From Congeria kusceri (taxonomy: Eukaryota > Mollusca > Bivalvia > Myida > Dreissenidae), in contig JAPFQT010000086.1 in the NCBI GenBank assembly GCA_027627225.1, forward strand, positions 186,001 to 250,000: a stretch of DNA of 64,000 bases, given 5' to 3'. Positions 47,105 to 59,239 of this stretch are shown piece by piece. Below the pieces are notes generated by a model. That model worked only from the letters and a program-made list of their open reading frames with translations, made no database searches and was not told the DNA's origin. How positions within the stretch are numbered: the first letter of the stretch is position 1; every line of letters begins with the position of its first letter. Both the position numbers and the translations under genes were made by a program.

Positions 47105-47434
47105 GGGTGTTCGGTCAGTCGTCGTTCTTCCCTTACCTGAGAATAAGTGTATGTGCCAAGTAGTGTTTAGGGCACAGTACTTTTACAGAATGTTGACTAC
47201 TTGTAGTTGAGGTTGATTGCTGCACTGAAGTAGTATGAATTATCTATCGAAATAATGTACCAAGTGACCGGGTGTTCGGTCAGTCGTCGTTCTTCCCTTA
47301 CCTGAGAATAAGTGTATGTGCCAAGTAGTGTTTAGGGCACAGTACTTTTACAGAATGTTGACTACTTGTAGTTGAGGTTGATTGCTGCACTGAAGTAGTA
47401 TGAATTATCTATCGAAATAATGTACCAAGTGACC
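47105..47434 (+). repeat. 165-bp exact tandem duplication
   Basis: 47105-47269 and 47270-47434 appear identical over the full 165 bases (start GGGTGTTCGGTCAGTCGTCG, end ATGTACCAAGTGACC). Non-coding. Either a very recent duplication or an assembly artefact. Confidence 0.93.
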
Positions 47435-47439
47435 AATAT

Positions 47440-48520
47440 TTGGTCGCTGCACATTTTCGCAGTCGTATATTGAACCGTTGAATGTAGCACCATATCGCTT
47501 ACATTATTGTATGAAGCGGATTCTTGACTATTCAAGAAATACTGGTTTCAATCATCGTGCAAACCATACACACATTTCTTTAATAAACATATATACGCCT
47601 TCATTTATACTCGTGAATAATCATGGAAATGCGTGTAAATTATTATGCACATAAGTGTTAGAAAACAGTTTTCTACTGTTTATTGTCAACAAGAATATAT
47701 TTATACACTGTGTTTGCAACGAATAATGAAATACAAGTCCAAACATTTAAATGAACAAGTTCAGTTTTCATTCACGGATTTTTGCTCTGAATTTCTGAGG
47801 CCGTTGTTTTAATCTGTAGTAGCCGTAATGTTATTATGGTGTTTAATATAAATAAACTAATCGAGCTGACAGCATTATTATTTTGTAATGTGTGTTTATA
47901 TTTCAACTGCATTGTGTAAAACATGGGCGATTGTATAAAGTGGCAAGTATTTCATTTACTGATACATTAACATGGACATATGTCTTATTAATTGAAGGAT
48001 TCAGTTAAAAATTTAAATAAACATGAATCTATTATCGCTGTGAATGTAATAACGAGAACATCATAGGGCACGGCAATACATTAGCACTTATCAGTTATAA
48101 TGCACCTTGACTTGTATACATAAAGCTGCTTAGTAAACATGTTAGTAAATGTCTTAGAATCGTAATATTCCTAAAGTATATGACCAAATCATTTACGGTG
48201 TTCGATTTAGATTAATATAGTTTATTATCGTAAAAGAGTGACAAATGCTTCTCTTTCGTTATATATATATTTCGAAAAGAAATTGTTGATTTTCCAATAA
48301 AAACTCTGTATACAATTATCACGTAAGTATATCTTAAGTTACGATCTTCGGGAGCTTTCTTTCGGCGTATCGATGCGCGTAAGCGTTATGAACGTCGTCT
48401 TTTCGTATCTACGCCCAACTTTATAGCCACATATGAAAAAAACCACACGAGATTGCGACGTTCAAATCGCTTCGGCGATGCGCCGATCTGTGCCGGAAAC
48501 TGACGCTGAATGTACATATA
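47440..48520. other. Stretch without recognisable genes
   Basis: AT-rich up to about 48320, then a more CpG-containing patch (48340-48500) with no recognised function. Confidence 0.4.
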
Positions 48521-48523
48521 AAC

Positions 48524-48542
48524 TGTGCACGAGGATATCGTG
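48524..48542. repeat. TGTGCACGAGGATATCGTG motif, copy 1
   Basis: The same 19 bases occur at 52331-52349 and 61388-61406. Copies 2 and 3 share further flank (ACAC before; TTGCA and GTCTCTA after). It contains the small hairpin CACGA-GGATA-TCGTG. Confidence 0.7.
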
Positions 48543-48744
48543 AGTGTTTATGCAGTTATTATAAGCAACTTCACTCGTTCTATAAATAGAAGTGGCGTCA
48601 CAGAGACAGTCATGTATAGAGACGGATCGCTGCAACTATTTCTCTACATACGCGGTGGTAAAGTGGCTAAATATATGTCGAAACAGATATACATTGTACT
48701 CAGTTTAAAAATCAAATTATACTAATTTAAACCGTGTTTAATAT

Positions 48745-49068
48745 TTAAGAAATAATTTTAGATTTATCGTTGTTTATCGGCCAGTTAACAACGATTTGGA
48801 GTTCTGATGCGTAGTAAGTAAACCACGAGGGCGTTAGCCCGAGTTGTTTCATAGCCACGTCAGAACGACAGAGGGTTGTTATTGGGTAACGCAAAAATTA
48901 TTTCGATTCTAACATGATTTGACAAATATTTTTGTCATTGTAATTGAAACTAATTTTTACAATGCTCCGCTCAGAATAAGAACTTCTTTTTGCGTTGTTT
49001 TTTGGGGAGTTTACAACGAGAATTTTGTTCTTTGTCTTTTGAAAAATTAGCGAGTATCATGCAATTAT
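48745..49068 (+). mobile_element. Two-module inverted-repeat family, copy C
   Basis: The inner module (TTTATCGTTGTTTATCGGCC, GGAGTTCTGATGCGTAG, CACGAGGGCGTTAGCCCGAG, CCACGTCAGAACGACA) is followed by the outer module from GATTCTAACATGATTTGACA to GCGAGTATCATG. Usual relative orientation; the second inner palindrome is partly lost. Confidence 0.75.
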
Positions 49069-49320
49069 GTATTATATATGAATGTAAATGTGATTGACTT
49101 CAACACTATGTACATAATATTTGGTAATATGTTGACCAAATGCAGTGGGACTTACTCCATATCCCTATACTGATTTAGACAACCAGATTCCCACTTACAT
49201 AGCTGCATCACGGTCAGCGCAACAGAGAGAAACTCATATGGAGATTTAGAACGGGTCATCCGACATTTGATATTGAAAACCTCACACATATTCCGCCCCG
49301 TTTTCAATTATTTGTTCTTC

Positions 49321-49620
49321 ATCCTAACATGACACGCGCAGAGTTTTCTATAGACAAAGAATTCACCGGTGGTAAACTACCAATAAACAACCAGAAATAA
49401 ATTAGATACGAAACTATAAAATATTATTCGCATAAAATGTAGTCATGTCATGTTAGAATCGAAATAATTTTCGCTCTATCGTTGTTTATCGCCTAATAAA
49501 CAACGATTTGGGGTCTAATTTAAATCACGAGGGCGTTAATATACCGGGTTAATATACCGCATCAGAACGACAAATCGGTGTGACTGTAAATGGAAAATTA
49601 TTTCTTAAATCAATTAATTC
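49321..49620 (-). mobile_element. Two-module inverted-repeat family, copy D, inner module inverted
   Basis: The outer module is in minus orientation (CCTAACATGACACGCGCAGA ... CATGTTAGAATCGAAATAAT). The inner module that follows is in plus orientation (AACGATTTGGGGTCT, CACGAGGGCGTTA, GCATCAGAACGACAAA), opposite to copies A, B and H. It is also partly deleted. Confidence 0.65.
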
Positions 49621-49624
49621 ATCG

Positions 49625-50400
49625 TAAGTCATCACACGTGTGTTGTGGTACTTTCGCTAAACTGCTCTTGTCAAATCACATTTTTCTAATAGCTGACATT
49701 GACAAAGGCCATCTAAAAATGTCATACTTGTCCGAAGGCTGAAACAGATGTACTTTAATTGAATAAAAAGGATGAACTTCTGCTACAGCAATTTCTCTAA
49801 CTACACTTAAGAATACCATGGGTTAAATGTACCCCCCATGTTGCTTAAACATCACACAGTCGTATAATCATTGAATCGCAACTTAAGTTCTGTAGGTAGT
49901 GACTAATTTTGTTCCGCCCCCTTCTAACCCCAAATCCTGTTACCGCGCCTGTAACTTGTCACGGGTTGTGGTTTTCAACAAAAATGACAATAATTTCAAA
50001 AGCGTATACAATTGCAGTTGAACACTTCTTGTTGTTGCAGATGTTTTAAAACTCATTGAGTCCCTGAACTTGGCACATGCTCACATATTCACGCAACATA
50101 CGGATATTGTGAGGATTCAGACATCTTATCTGGAATGTATGCCGTATTATACTTGAAATGCAATAAATACATCATTACACGATACAATATTTTGAAACAA
50201 TTTTATACTTACTGTTACGTGTTATTGCAACGAATATACTAATAGTATATGCGTAGTTTGAGAGCGATGCCCGCATTATTGAAAACAAAACTGTGACTCG
50301 GATATGGTGTATTCCTTTGCTATACATGTACTTACATTTCAGTGCCTTATCTTACTTAACACATGATTAGAGGCATAACATTATTGTCACGTACAGAGAT
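49625..50400. other. Stretch without recognisable features
   Basis: AT-rich intergenic or intronic sequence with nothing supported. Confidence 0.4.
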
Positions 50401-50410
50401 ATCATTCATA

Positions 50411-50632
50411 GCGGATCCGTGGTCGAGTGTTAACACACTGACTTCAAAAACCCAGTGGTCGCAGACTCGAGCCCCCGAAGTGCAACTTATACTAAATGCT
50501 TCATACCGGGCACTCAAAGATCTAGGTTTGCCTCCTGTAGCTTTCACTTTCATTAATAACCCAACTAACACGTTTTTATAGGAGGCGATGATCATATGAA
50601 AAAGAATACCGGTGTACTCAATAAAAATTAAT
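50411..50632 (+). mobile_element. tRNA-derived SINE, copy 1 (shorter)
   Basis: The tRNA-like head GATCCGTGGTCGAGTGTTAA ... GGTCGCAGACTCGAGCCC and the tail GGAGGCGATGATCATATGAA, then AATACCGGTGTACTCAATAA, are collinear with 52498-52772. The middle is shorter by about 50 bases. Confidence 0.6.
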
Positions 50633-50876
50633 AACATACACAGATATCGTTCATTTAAATAAAATTGGTTGATTTTCTATAAACCAAACATCATTGCATT
50701 TTATTTAGTTTAAAAGAAATGAAGCATGTTATTAACTTACAATCGTTGTTCAGGTCAGTCCGTGCTAATATCGATGCAATAAAAACGAACTATGAGCATA
50801 GGGGTTGTATATCAATTATTGTTTTGCGACCAAAAAATGCAAAAGCGTTTGTACAAACAACAAAATCCAATTGTTG

Positions 50877-50935
50877 CACGGGAGACAACAAGGTGTTACT
50901 CCATACCAAAGTGCTGACAGCAGTTGCTTCCCTTA
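50877..50935. repeat. Short GGGAGACAAC...GTTGCTTCCC repeat, copy 2
   Basis: CACGGGAGACAACAAGGTGT ... GACAGCAGTTGCTTCCCTTA, same ends as the copy at 44981. Confidence 0.6.
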
Positions 50936-51296
50936 CATTGACTCGCACGGATTATAGTGTTCTAGTGACTGTTCTACATTCCGATATATTAGTTTATGGT
51001 GTTTTTAAGTATTGTTGCTTTTATAAATACACCATTACTTTGTTACTTTGACAGTAATTAAACTTAAAGCTTATATTAGCAGAGAAAATCGTATTTCATG
51101 TCCAAAATATAAACAAACACATTGTTTTATTTTGTCACGGATATTTACTTTAACAATTCTTAGACAATTTCGTCTTATTTCATTTATTAAAAAAGAACAC
51201 AAGTATACTGATTTTAAACTAAGACACAGAACAGAATGTGCTCTCAGAGTGGTGTAAATATTAGAAACGCACAGCATTCGCCGACATACATGACAT

Positions 51297-51577
<281 letters not shown>

Positions 51578-51736
51578 CTTTTGGTGTACTGTTATTTGAG
51601 TTAACAAATTATTAGACTGAACGTTCAACACGTATATCCCCCCCCCTTTAGATTTATTTTAATCACATTGTACCTTTTTTTATCATAGATCTTTCTCAAT
51701 TATTATCACATCCGCCAAGGAGCTTACATTTTTGCC

Positions 51737-51862
51737 GACGTTGGTTGGTTTGTCTGGTTGACGTTGGTTCCTTTGTCTGGTTGACGTTGGTTGGTTTGTC
51801 TGGTTGACGTTGGTTGGTTTGTCTGGTTGCCGTTGGTTGGTTGGTTGGTTGGTTGGTTTGTC
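51737..51862. repeat. 23-bp minisatellite, about four to five copies
   Basis: Unit GACGTTGGTTGGTTTGTCTG plus GTT, decaying to GGTT repeats at the right end. Confidence 0.85.
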
Positions 51863-51989
51863 TGTTTGTTAGTTTGTTGTTAGCAACTTACGCAAAAAGT
51901 GTCTGAACTGATTTGCATGAACTTTCCATGGCATGTTTGAAAGGGCCAATGAACACATGGCTGTATTTTGGTGGTGCTTTCCTGCTTTG

Positions 51990-52264
51990 TTCCGTTAGGG
52001 CCATCGCGATTTTGAATATAAATAGAAACCATGATGGCCCGATCAAACGATGGTACGATGTCGATGACACGAGGGTATGATGACGATGGTGCGATGGTGA
52101 TAACACGATAGTACGATGGCACGATGGTGATACTGCGATGTAACATCGTGTCATCGTCATCGTAACATCGTGCCATCGCCATCATACCATCGCAACATCG
52201 TCATCGTACCATCGTGCCATCGTGGTTTGGATTTCTGCTCAAAATCGCGATGGCACTAACGGAA
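51990..52264. mobile_element. Foldback (long inverted-repeat) element, 275 bp
   Basis: The left arm TTCCGTTAGGGCCATCGCGA TTTTGA (51990-52015) is the inverse of the right arm TCAAAATCGCGATGGCACTA ACGGAA (52239-52264) with one change. Between them GATGGTACGATG-type repeats on the left face CATCGTACCATCG-type repeats on the right, centred near 52140 (GATGTAACATC). The whole can fold into one long imperfect hairpin. Confidence 0.8.
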
Positions 52265-52330
52265 GACCGTACTTTCCAGATATCGATCGAACTAGAGCAG
52301 AAAACTGACTACAGGTGTCAACATGCACAC

Positions 52331-52349
52331 TGTGCACGAGGATATCGTG
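52331..52349. repeat. TGTGCACGAGGATATCGTG motif, copy 2
   Basis: Identical to 48524-48542 and 61388-61406. Confidence 0.7.
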
Positions 52350-52497
52350 AATTGCACGATGGTCTCTATCCATGATTTGTACCTAGACTACAACAACAAC
52401 GTAACTTCTGCGACAACAACAATCGCTATGCTACTACCACTACTACAATAATAACACATGTAATACGATGTAGTCATAATGATAAACATGTGAACGA

Positions 52498-52772
52498 TGG
52501 ATAGCACAATGGATTTGTGGTCTAGTGGTACTTACTTCACAACCCAGGGGTCGCAGGTTAGAATCAACCCTACACCCTAACCTACTAACCCGTCATTCGC
52601 ATGAGACGTCAACTCGAGGTGCAGTGTACAGGGTGCTAAAAGAGCCAGGGTCGCCTCTGGAACGGGACGTCTCTTGCATCGTACACTATCCCCCGTAATC
52701 CGACTACATGTATAACATGTCACCTAGGGGCGACAGCCATATGGGAGAGAATCCCGGTGCACTCGATTAAAA
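52498..52772 (+). mobile_element. tRNA-derived SINE, copy 2 (fuller)
   Basis: The head GGATTTGTGGTCTAGTGGTA ... GGGGTCGCAGGTTAGAATC resembles a tRNA A and B box. The body includes GGTGCAGTGTACAGGGTGCT and the tail GGGGCGACAGCCATATGGGA then ATCCCGGTGCACTCGATTAA, shared with 50411-50632. Confidence 0.65.
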
Positions 52773-52889
52773 TGTACTTCACACGCACATAGCACAACAA
52801 TACCTAGACCAATAATTGTGTTAACGTAATTAAAGGTATTTTAATGCATAGTAATCGAGTGTTATGTTAACGTGAAGCATTTAACAATA

Positions 52890-53250
52890 TTAACCTCCGA
52901 CAAAAAGGTTATGCTTTTTGTCATCGCTGGTTTGTCTGTGTGTAGGTCTGTTAGCAACTTTAGTTAGGAACGGATTTGCATGAACCATTCTTGGAATGGG
53001 CGAATGAACACAATGGATCATCGCCTGGATCCAGGAATGTTGAAAGTAGTCTTTATTATCGAGAGATATGGCAATAAGCAACATTGTGATCTATAACTCT
53101 TCAAGGACTGCTTTGGGTGCTTGTTTTAACGAAAATACTAGCTCTCCGATTGATGTTTAGCTACTGATGTTATCGGCTATATTTCTTTCATGTATTTACT
53201 GTTAACCACTATTATCACTAAAAAAAGGCAAAATATTGTATATTACTTTC
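52890..53250. other. Stretch without recognisable features
   Basis: A GTTTGTCTGTGTGTAGGTCTGTTAGCAAC segment (52930-52960) echoes the one at 51870-51890, suggesting shared repeat ancestry. Otherwise nothing supported. Confidence 0.3.
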
Positions 53251-53261
53251 AATAAGTCTTT

Positions 53262-53549
53262 TAGTTTGGAGTTCTGATGCGTAGAAATATAACCACTCAG
53301 GTTAACACCCTCGTTATTTAATAGCCATGCATTAGAACGATGAGAGTTGTTTATTGGTGTTTAAACAACAATAATGCGAAAATTATTTGGATTCTAACAT
53401 GATTTGAAATATTTTTGTAATTGTAATGGAACTACTTTTTACTATGCTCAGCTCAGATTTGGGACTTTTTGCGTTGTATATTGGGCAGTTTAACAACGAT
53501 AATTTTGTTCTCTGTTTATAGAAAATTCAGAGAGTAACATGTTAGTATT
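53262..53549 (+). mobile_element. Two-module family, copy E, innermost core inverted
   Basis: TTTGGAGTTCTGATGCGTAG and GCCATGCATTAGAACGA flank a core reading ACTCAGGTTAACACCCTCGT, which matches the minus-sense core (ACTCGGGCTAACGCCCTCGT) although the flanks are plus-sense. The outer module follows (GATTCTAACATGATTTGA ... GTAACATGTTAGTA). The left palindrome is missing. Copy F abuts directly. Confidence 0.65.
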
Positions 53550-53890
53550 ATAAAGAAATAATGTTCGATTTATCGTTGTTTATCGGCCAATAAATAACTA
53601 TTTGGAGTTCTTATGAGTATGAATGAAACCACGAGGTCGTTAGCCCGATTTGTTTAATAGGCACGTATCAAAACGACAAAGAGCTGTTTATTGGCAGATA
53701 AACAACGATAATGCCAAAATTATTTCGATTCTAACATAATTTTACATATATGTTTGCAATTGTAATTCGAACTTCGATTGACTATGCTCCGCTCAATATC
53801 GGAACTTCTTTTTCCGTTGTTTATTGGGTAGTATAACAACGATAATTTTGTCATCTATAGAAGAAATAACAAATATCATGTTAGAAAAGT
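53550..53890 (+). mobile_element. Two-module inverted-repeat family, copy F
   Basis: Complete plus-oriented copy directly after copy E: ATTTATCGTTGTTTATCGGC, GGAGTTCTTATGAGTATG, CACGAGGTCGTTAGCCCGAT, GGCAGATAAACAACGATAAT, GATTCTAACATAATTTTACA ... ATCATGTTAGAAAA. Confidence 0.75.
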
Positions 53891-53894
53891 TAAA

Positions 53895-54960
53895 CATCAA
53901 CCACATATCTAAATCTTAATAGTATGTAATAAACTGTCTATATGTGTTTGACTGATTTACCAAACCTAGGTAAGGCATTTGTGTTTAAGTGCATATTTAA
54001 AGGAAATATGCACATACAAGTTAAACATATTTTCTGGTCGCACCGAAACTGCATTTATATTTTACATTCATTTTATATGTAACTTAATATAATTTATTTG
54101 TGTTGTGTGTTTATTAACATTTTGTAATATTCAGAACAGTATGTGTTGTTTTGTTGCTTTTGTTTCAAATGTCTTCAAAGAACTTTTGTTAGTCGAGTTG
54201 ATTATATAATGCCAGAAACCCATTTTACTTATTATGGCAGCAGGCAGAGACACGATCTCAGATACACGAATTTACATCGTGAATTGTGTATTTGGTGACA
54301 AATTATGTCCCAAAACATTCGTCGCGCGTTAAATCTGTAAACGTATAAAATGGCTAACAACAGGACAACATATGTAGGATCTTATTTTTCCCAAATCATA
54401 TTTTTCACGCGCTGTGAAGAATATGATCTCATGTGTCACATTTATAAGTGTGAAGAATGTTATTCGCCAAAAAGTGTGTATGCCTACGGATCACATTTTT
54501 CACATATTTTATGGTGAAAATGTATCGCGACAATCGATGAAATCATTATTTGGAGCAGAGTTATATCGAGGACATTTGTTTGTTTCAGTAGAATATCGAT
54601 TTCAATTCGGGAGTGATCATAGAAATGTCTATAAATATATATTTTCTATGAACACAACAGCTCTTGTTGATAATGTTGTGACATGCTACATATAAGTTTG
54701 ATATCCTTATGTTGTAAGCAGATGATTCTAAGAAAACATATTTATGAAATGCATTTGACCAATTAACATGTAGATCTACATTGATACTTTTATGCAATCT
54801 GCGTTTGTGAATAAATTACCCAGTGACATCGTTTATTTTACGTAACCAAGTAGATATATCAACATATTATAATTTTAAATCATTATAATCGAGACCGTAC
54901 TAATGCCAATACATAAAGATACTATAAAAATTTACTCAAAAATAAATCCGGTTGACATAC
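53895..54960. other. Stretch without recognisable genes
   Basis: AT-rich. The 93-codon open frame at 54414-54695 has no recognisable domain and no clear gene signals. Confidence 0.4.
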
Positions 54961-54968
54961 ATGTAGAA

Positions 54969-55027
54969 AGGGAGACAAATTCGGTATAACACCTTGGCAA
55001 ATTCCTGATATTAGTTGCTTACCCTAC
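54969..55027. repeat. Short GGGAGACAAC-type repeat, copy 3 (diverged)
   Basis: AAGGGAGACAAATTCGGTAT ... TTAGTTGCTTACCCTAC. Same layout as the copies at 44981 and 50877. Confidence 0.5.
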
Positions 55028-55984
55028 CTTGTACATCTGCATGCATGTTGTTCACTAAATAGTAAATACAATAATTAATAATTGTAATCAGCTAGTAAAG
55101 TTTGTTACGTAACTTGCTGTTTTGATACCGAATAAAAAGTCATTTGTTTGAATAATATTTTTACACAAATATATTAATTTGATTACGTTTTGCTCAGAAA
55201 TTTTGCTCCAAGGGATTTTAAGATTACCTCGAAGAAAAAAGCATAGTATTTAATGTAATTACTACAACACATAACGGATTTGTCCTGAGAATATGGACCC
55301 TGGTGCATTGTCTATACACAGTATCTGTGTAACATACTGTCGACATGATAACATAACTGTTAGCAGTGATAATGTGCTGCAGCACGCATCGAGAAACAGA
55401 AAACGTCTTCAAGTTAAAGAAATAACTGATTTTGAAGACTCCGCCATTTACTTCTGTAGTACATTGAGTAACAACCATTCATCATAATCTTGCCCATTCC
55501 ACCAGACTATTTAAAAGTGAACATAGACAGCCGTATATGTTCTAGCTAGCTCGAGTATTCACCGAATAGTCCTAGCTATACTACTCACCCGTTCGTCGTC
55601 GTCGGCGTAATGCTCTGGTTAAGGTTTAGGTGCAACAAGTCTATATCTCTGTTTTTACTGAAAATATCCAATTGAAACTTCACACCTGTCTTCGGGTTCA
55701 TTATTTAAGGTCACTGACCAAGGCTCATAACTCTGACAAAGCGGTTGAATAGTGGAGCGCGCTGTCCTGAGACAGCTCTTGTTTTATTGATATGACTACT
55801 GACAGTGCCGACTCAGTATGTTTATACATGTATAAGTGTGCATAAAAATGTACAATGTTTTAAACTAGAAATGGAATATGCTTATTTTGCAACGTATTTG
55901 AATATATGAATGTTTATTCGTCCGGAAATTCCCAGATTCAGATTTTCATTTTCAATGACGATTTCTGCAAATTTCAGTAGATTT

Positions 55985-56315
55985 ACGTAAGAAATAGATT
56001 TCGATTTATCGTTGTTAATCGCACAGGAAACAACGATTTGGAGTTCTGATGCGTAGGAATTACACCACGATGGCGTTAGCTCGAGTTGTTTAATGGCCAC
56101 GCATCAGAACGTTAACGAGTTGTTTATTTGCCGATAAACAACGATAATGTAAATTATATTTTGATTCTAACATGACAAACATGTTTGCAATTGTAATGAG
56201 AACTACATTTAACTATGCTCCGCTCGGAATTGGGACTTCCTTTTGCGTTGTTTATGGATAGTTTAACAACGATAATTTCGTTCTTTGTCTACATACCAAT
56301 AAGCGTTCTAATGTT
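55985..56315 (+). mobile_element. Two-module inverted-repeat family, copy G
   Basis: CGATTTATCGTTGTTAATCG, GATTTGGAGTTCTGATGCGT, GGCCACGCATCAGAACG, GCCGATAAACAACGATAATG, TTGATTCTAACATGACAAAC ... GCGTTCTAATGTTAAAA. Usual orientation. Confidence 0.75.
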
Positions 56316-56816
56316 AAAATATATTACGTATTACGTAAGTTGCACACCGGGTTGAAGCAAATAAACCCCCGTAAAAGGCAAAAATATTTGTACAAGACAG
56401 TAGCAGCCATTATTGAAGTGATTATGCATACAAACACATCATTGTAGACAACCGAGTGGAACTGATCGTTCTAACATGATAAGTTTCTTTTAAGTAAGTG
56501 CAAATTGTATAAAAACTCAATTGTATCATTTACTGGACGCTCTTGGATATTTTGTCGATCACGAATTAGTTAGAGTTTAACTTCGACCACAAAAACACGA
56601 TTAGCTAGCTACACGAATTATACGAGCAAATATTTATTCTAAAATAACCAAGAAGCACGCAGCTTTTTGTAAATTTCACCATTGTAATGCTAGCCGTCGT
56701 AAACTCGGTCGTTACAGCTTTGAAATGTCAAATTACCATGTGCTATTTAAAAATAAAAACACATTTGTAACGCAATGTATCTTATACATCGTCAGCTCCC
56801 CAAAATCCGCGACTTC

Positions 56817-57580
56817 CATTGATTCGCGGATGTTGTTATTGTCACCTGATCGTCTACCGCATTTGCGCATGCGCATACGTGGCCGCGGGAATTTCTTTAT
56901 ACGTGTCCAATGGACCAGGTGACCGAATCTTGTGTGAAGGTACCGCATTTTAAACAGACGAAAGCAGTGGACATGATACCTGATTCCCAAAACACCAGGA
57001 AGTTACATTTTGTGTTTTTGAATAAAAATACAAACCGGAAATAGTTGTTTTCGTCCGATGTTGTAGTAGAACTTCCATATATGGGACATGATTCGGCAGT
57101 GTGTCGTAAATAAGGCCGAGCAGAGTTTTTTGAGTGTTTTTCAGTACTTTAATTTTAAGTGAATTTTAGCCTTTTTCATAGTATAATGGTTACGCAAGAG
57201 GCATTTAGGAAATTGCACAGGCTCTATTCACCTACAAATTAAAAACACACAATACAATAATATACTGCAAACAAAACGATAACAGTAATTGATTATGTTT
57301 TCTTGCTTAAACTTAATCATCCTGGATTTTAGAATCAATAAGCCACCTTAAAAGAAATAATCCATTTGCCTAAAAACGTTTTTCCCCACTGGTATAGTAT
57401 TACTTAAATGTGCTTTTGTAATAAGGAAGAATTACGTTTCAGATTTCTATTTTAAAATAAAATTCACTGTTGAATACGATAATCCAAAACTTGTTGTACA
57501 TGCGGCCTAATTGATTTTTTTTTTCTAGGAATGATGGGATGACGTCATATCCGCGAATCAATGATAGATAAGATGGCGAC
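56817..57580. promoter_or_regulatory. CpG-containing patch with NRF1-, CRE- and YY1-like sites inside a 15-bp inverted repeat
   Basis: CATTGATTCGCGGAT (56817-56831) and its exact inverse ATCCGCGAATCAATG (57549-57563) bracket about 720 bases. A perfect NRF1-type palindrome TGCGCATGCGCA lies at 56864-56875. TGACGTCA lies at 57540-57547 and AAGATGGCGAC, a YY1-like ATGGCG box often found at transcription starts, at 57570-57580. The inverted repeat could be transposon termini or part of two divergent promoters. No linked coding exon was recognised. Confidence 0.35.
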
Positions 57581-57987
57581 TGGTTGACACTTACGTAAAC
57601 AATGTTGACCTGCTATAAGATTTAAACGTTGTTCTGGATAAAAAGTTAAAAAAATAGCGGTATATATATTTATTTTCAAATATTTGTTTTAAATATTATG
57701 TTCAAATTGTTGAAATAATTTGATCATTGACATTAAATGTTAGGGTCGCGAATTTACGGTAATCGAGGATATTTATTCGTGTACAAACTGGATTTGGAAC
57801 TTCGGATATATTTTCTGCGAATTGATTAAGGTAGAATTTCAGGTTAAAAAACAATACTGTTTTACGTGATCTTAAAATAAATACATGTATCGGTATTGTG
57901 TATGCACATGTATTTTGTTCTGAAAGCGCACAATAAAACGTATCAACAGTTTTCACAGCTATTTTATCCTATGATTTTGTAGTTTAA

Positions 57988-58945
57988 AACAATACAGTAG
58001 ATCACCTTCTGCAGATTACGTGAACACTACTGTAGATCACCTTCTGCAGGTTACGTGAACAATACAATAGATCACCTTGTGCAGGTTACGTGAACACTAC
58101 AGTAGATCACCTTCTGCAGGTTACGTGAACAATACAGTAGATCACCTTCTGCAGGATACGTGAACAATACAGTAGATCACCTTCTGCAGGTTTCGTGAAC
58201 AATACAGTAGATCACCTTCTGCAGGTTAGGTGAACAATACAGTAGATCACCTTCTGCAGGTTACGTGAACAATACATTAGATCACCCTGTGCAGGTTACG
58301 TGAACAATACATTAGATCACCTTCTGCAGGTTACGTGAACAATACATTAGATCACTTTCTGCAGGTTACGTGAACAATACATTAGATCACTTTCTGCAGA
58401 TTACGTGAACACTACTGTAGATCACCTTGTGCAGGTTACGTGAACACTACTGTAGATCACCATGTGCAGGTTACGTAAACACTACTGTAGATTACCTTGT
58501 GCAGGTTACGTGAACATTACTGTAGATCACCTTGTGCAGGTTACGTGAACACTACTGTAGATCACCTTGTGCAGGTTACGTGAACACTACTGTAGATCAC
58601 TTTCTGCATGTTACGTGAACACTACTGTAGATCACTTTGTGCAGGTTACGTGAACACTACTGTAGATCACCTTCTGCAGGTTACGTGAACACTACTGTAG
58701 ATCACTTTCTGCAGGTTACGTGAACACTACTGTAGATCACCTTCTGCAGGTTACCTGAACACTACTGTAGATCACCTTCTGCAGGTTACGTGAACAATAC
58801 AGTAGATCACCTTCTGCATGTTACGTGAACACTACTGTAGATCACCTTCTGCAGGTTACGTGAACAATACAGTAGATCACCTTCTGCTTGTTACGTAAAC
58901 AATACAGTAGATCACCTTCTGCTTGTTACGTGAACAATACAATAC
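57988..58945. repeat. 35-bp minisatellite, about 27 copies
   Basis: Unit ACAGTAGATCACCTTCTGCA plus GGTTACGTGAACAAT. Variants come in runs: AATACAGTAG near the left, AATACATTAG at about 58263-58390, ACTACTGTAG over most of 58400-58790, then AATACAGTAG again. CTTCTG versus CTTGTG also varies in runs. Confidence 0.95.
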
Positions 58946-58949
58946 CTGC

Positions 58950-59235
58950 AACTTGGTTGAACGGCTGCAGAGACAATTTAACCTGTTACATGGTGTTCAT
59001 TTCATCTTTGGGTCAGTGCAAAATGCTAATTTTCGATAGAAAGGGTATGCTTTTAGACGTTCATATTATTCTGAAAATGAATAAGTATTCAATAACTAAG
59101 AATATGAATGTATAAAGATATTTAGATGAGTATTTTCATATAACCAAATAGATTTGCAGTAATGGTTTATCATGAAATGTACACTTTTTGGAGTGCTGTG
59201 GTTATTTTAAACATTAAAACGGATGCTTCGTTTAC
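58950..59235. other. No feature seen
   Basis: AT-rich sequence between the 35-bp array and copy H of the two-module family. Confidence 0.4.
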
Positions 59236-59239
59236 TCAA

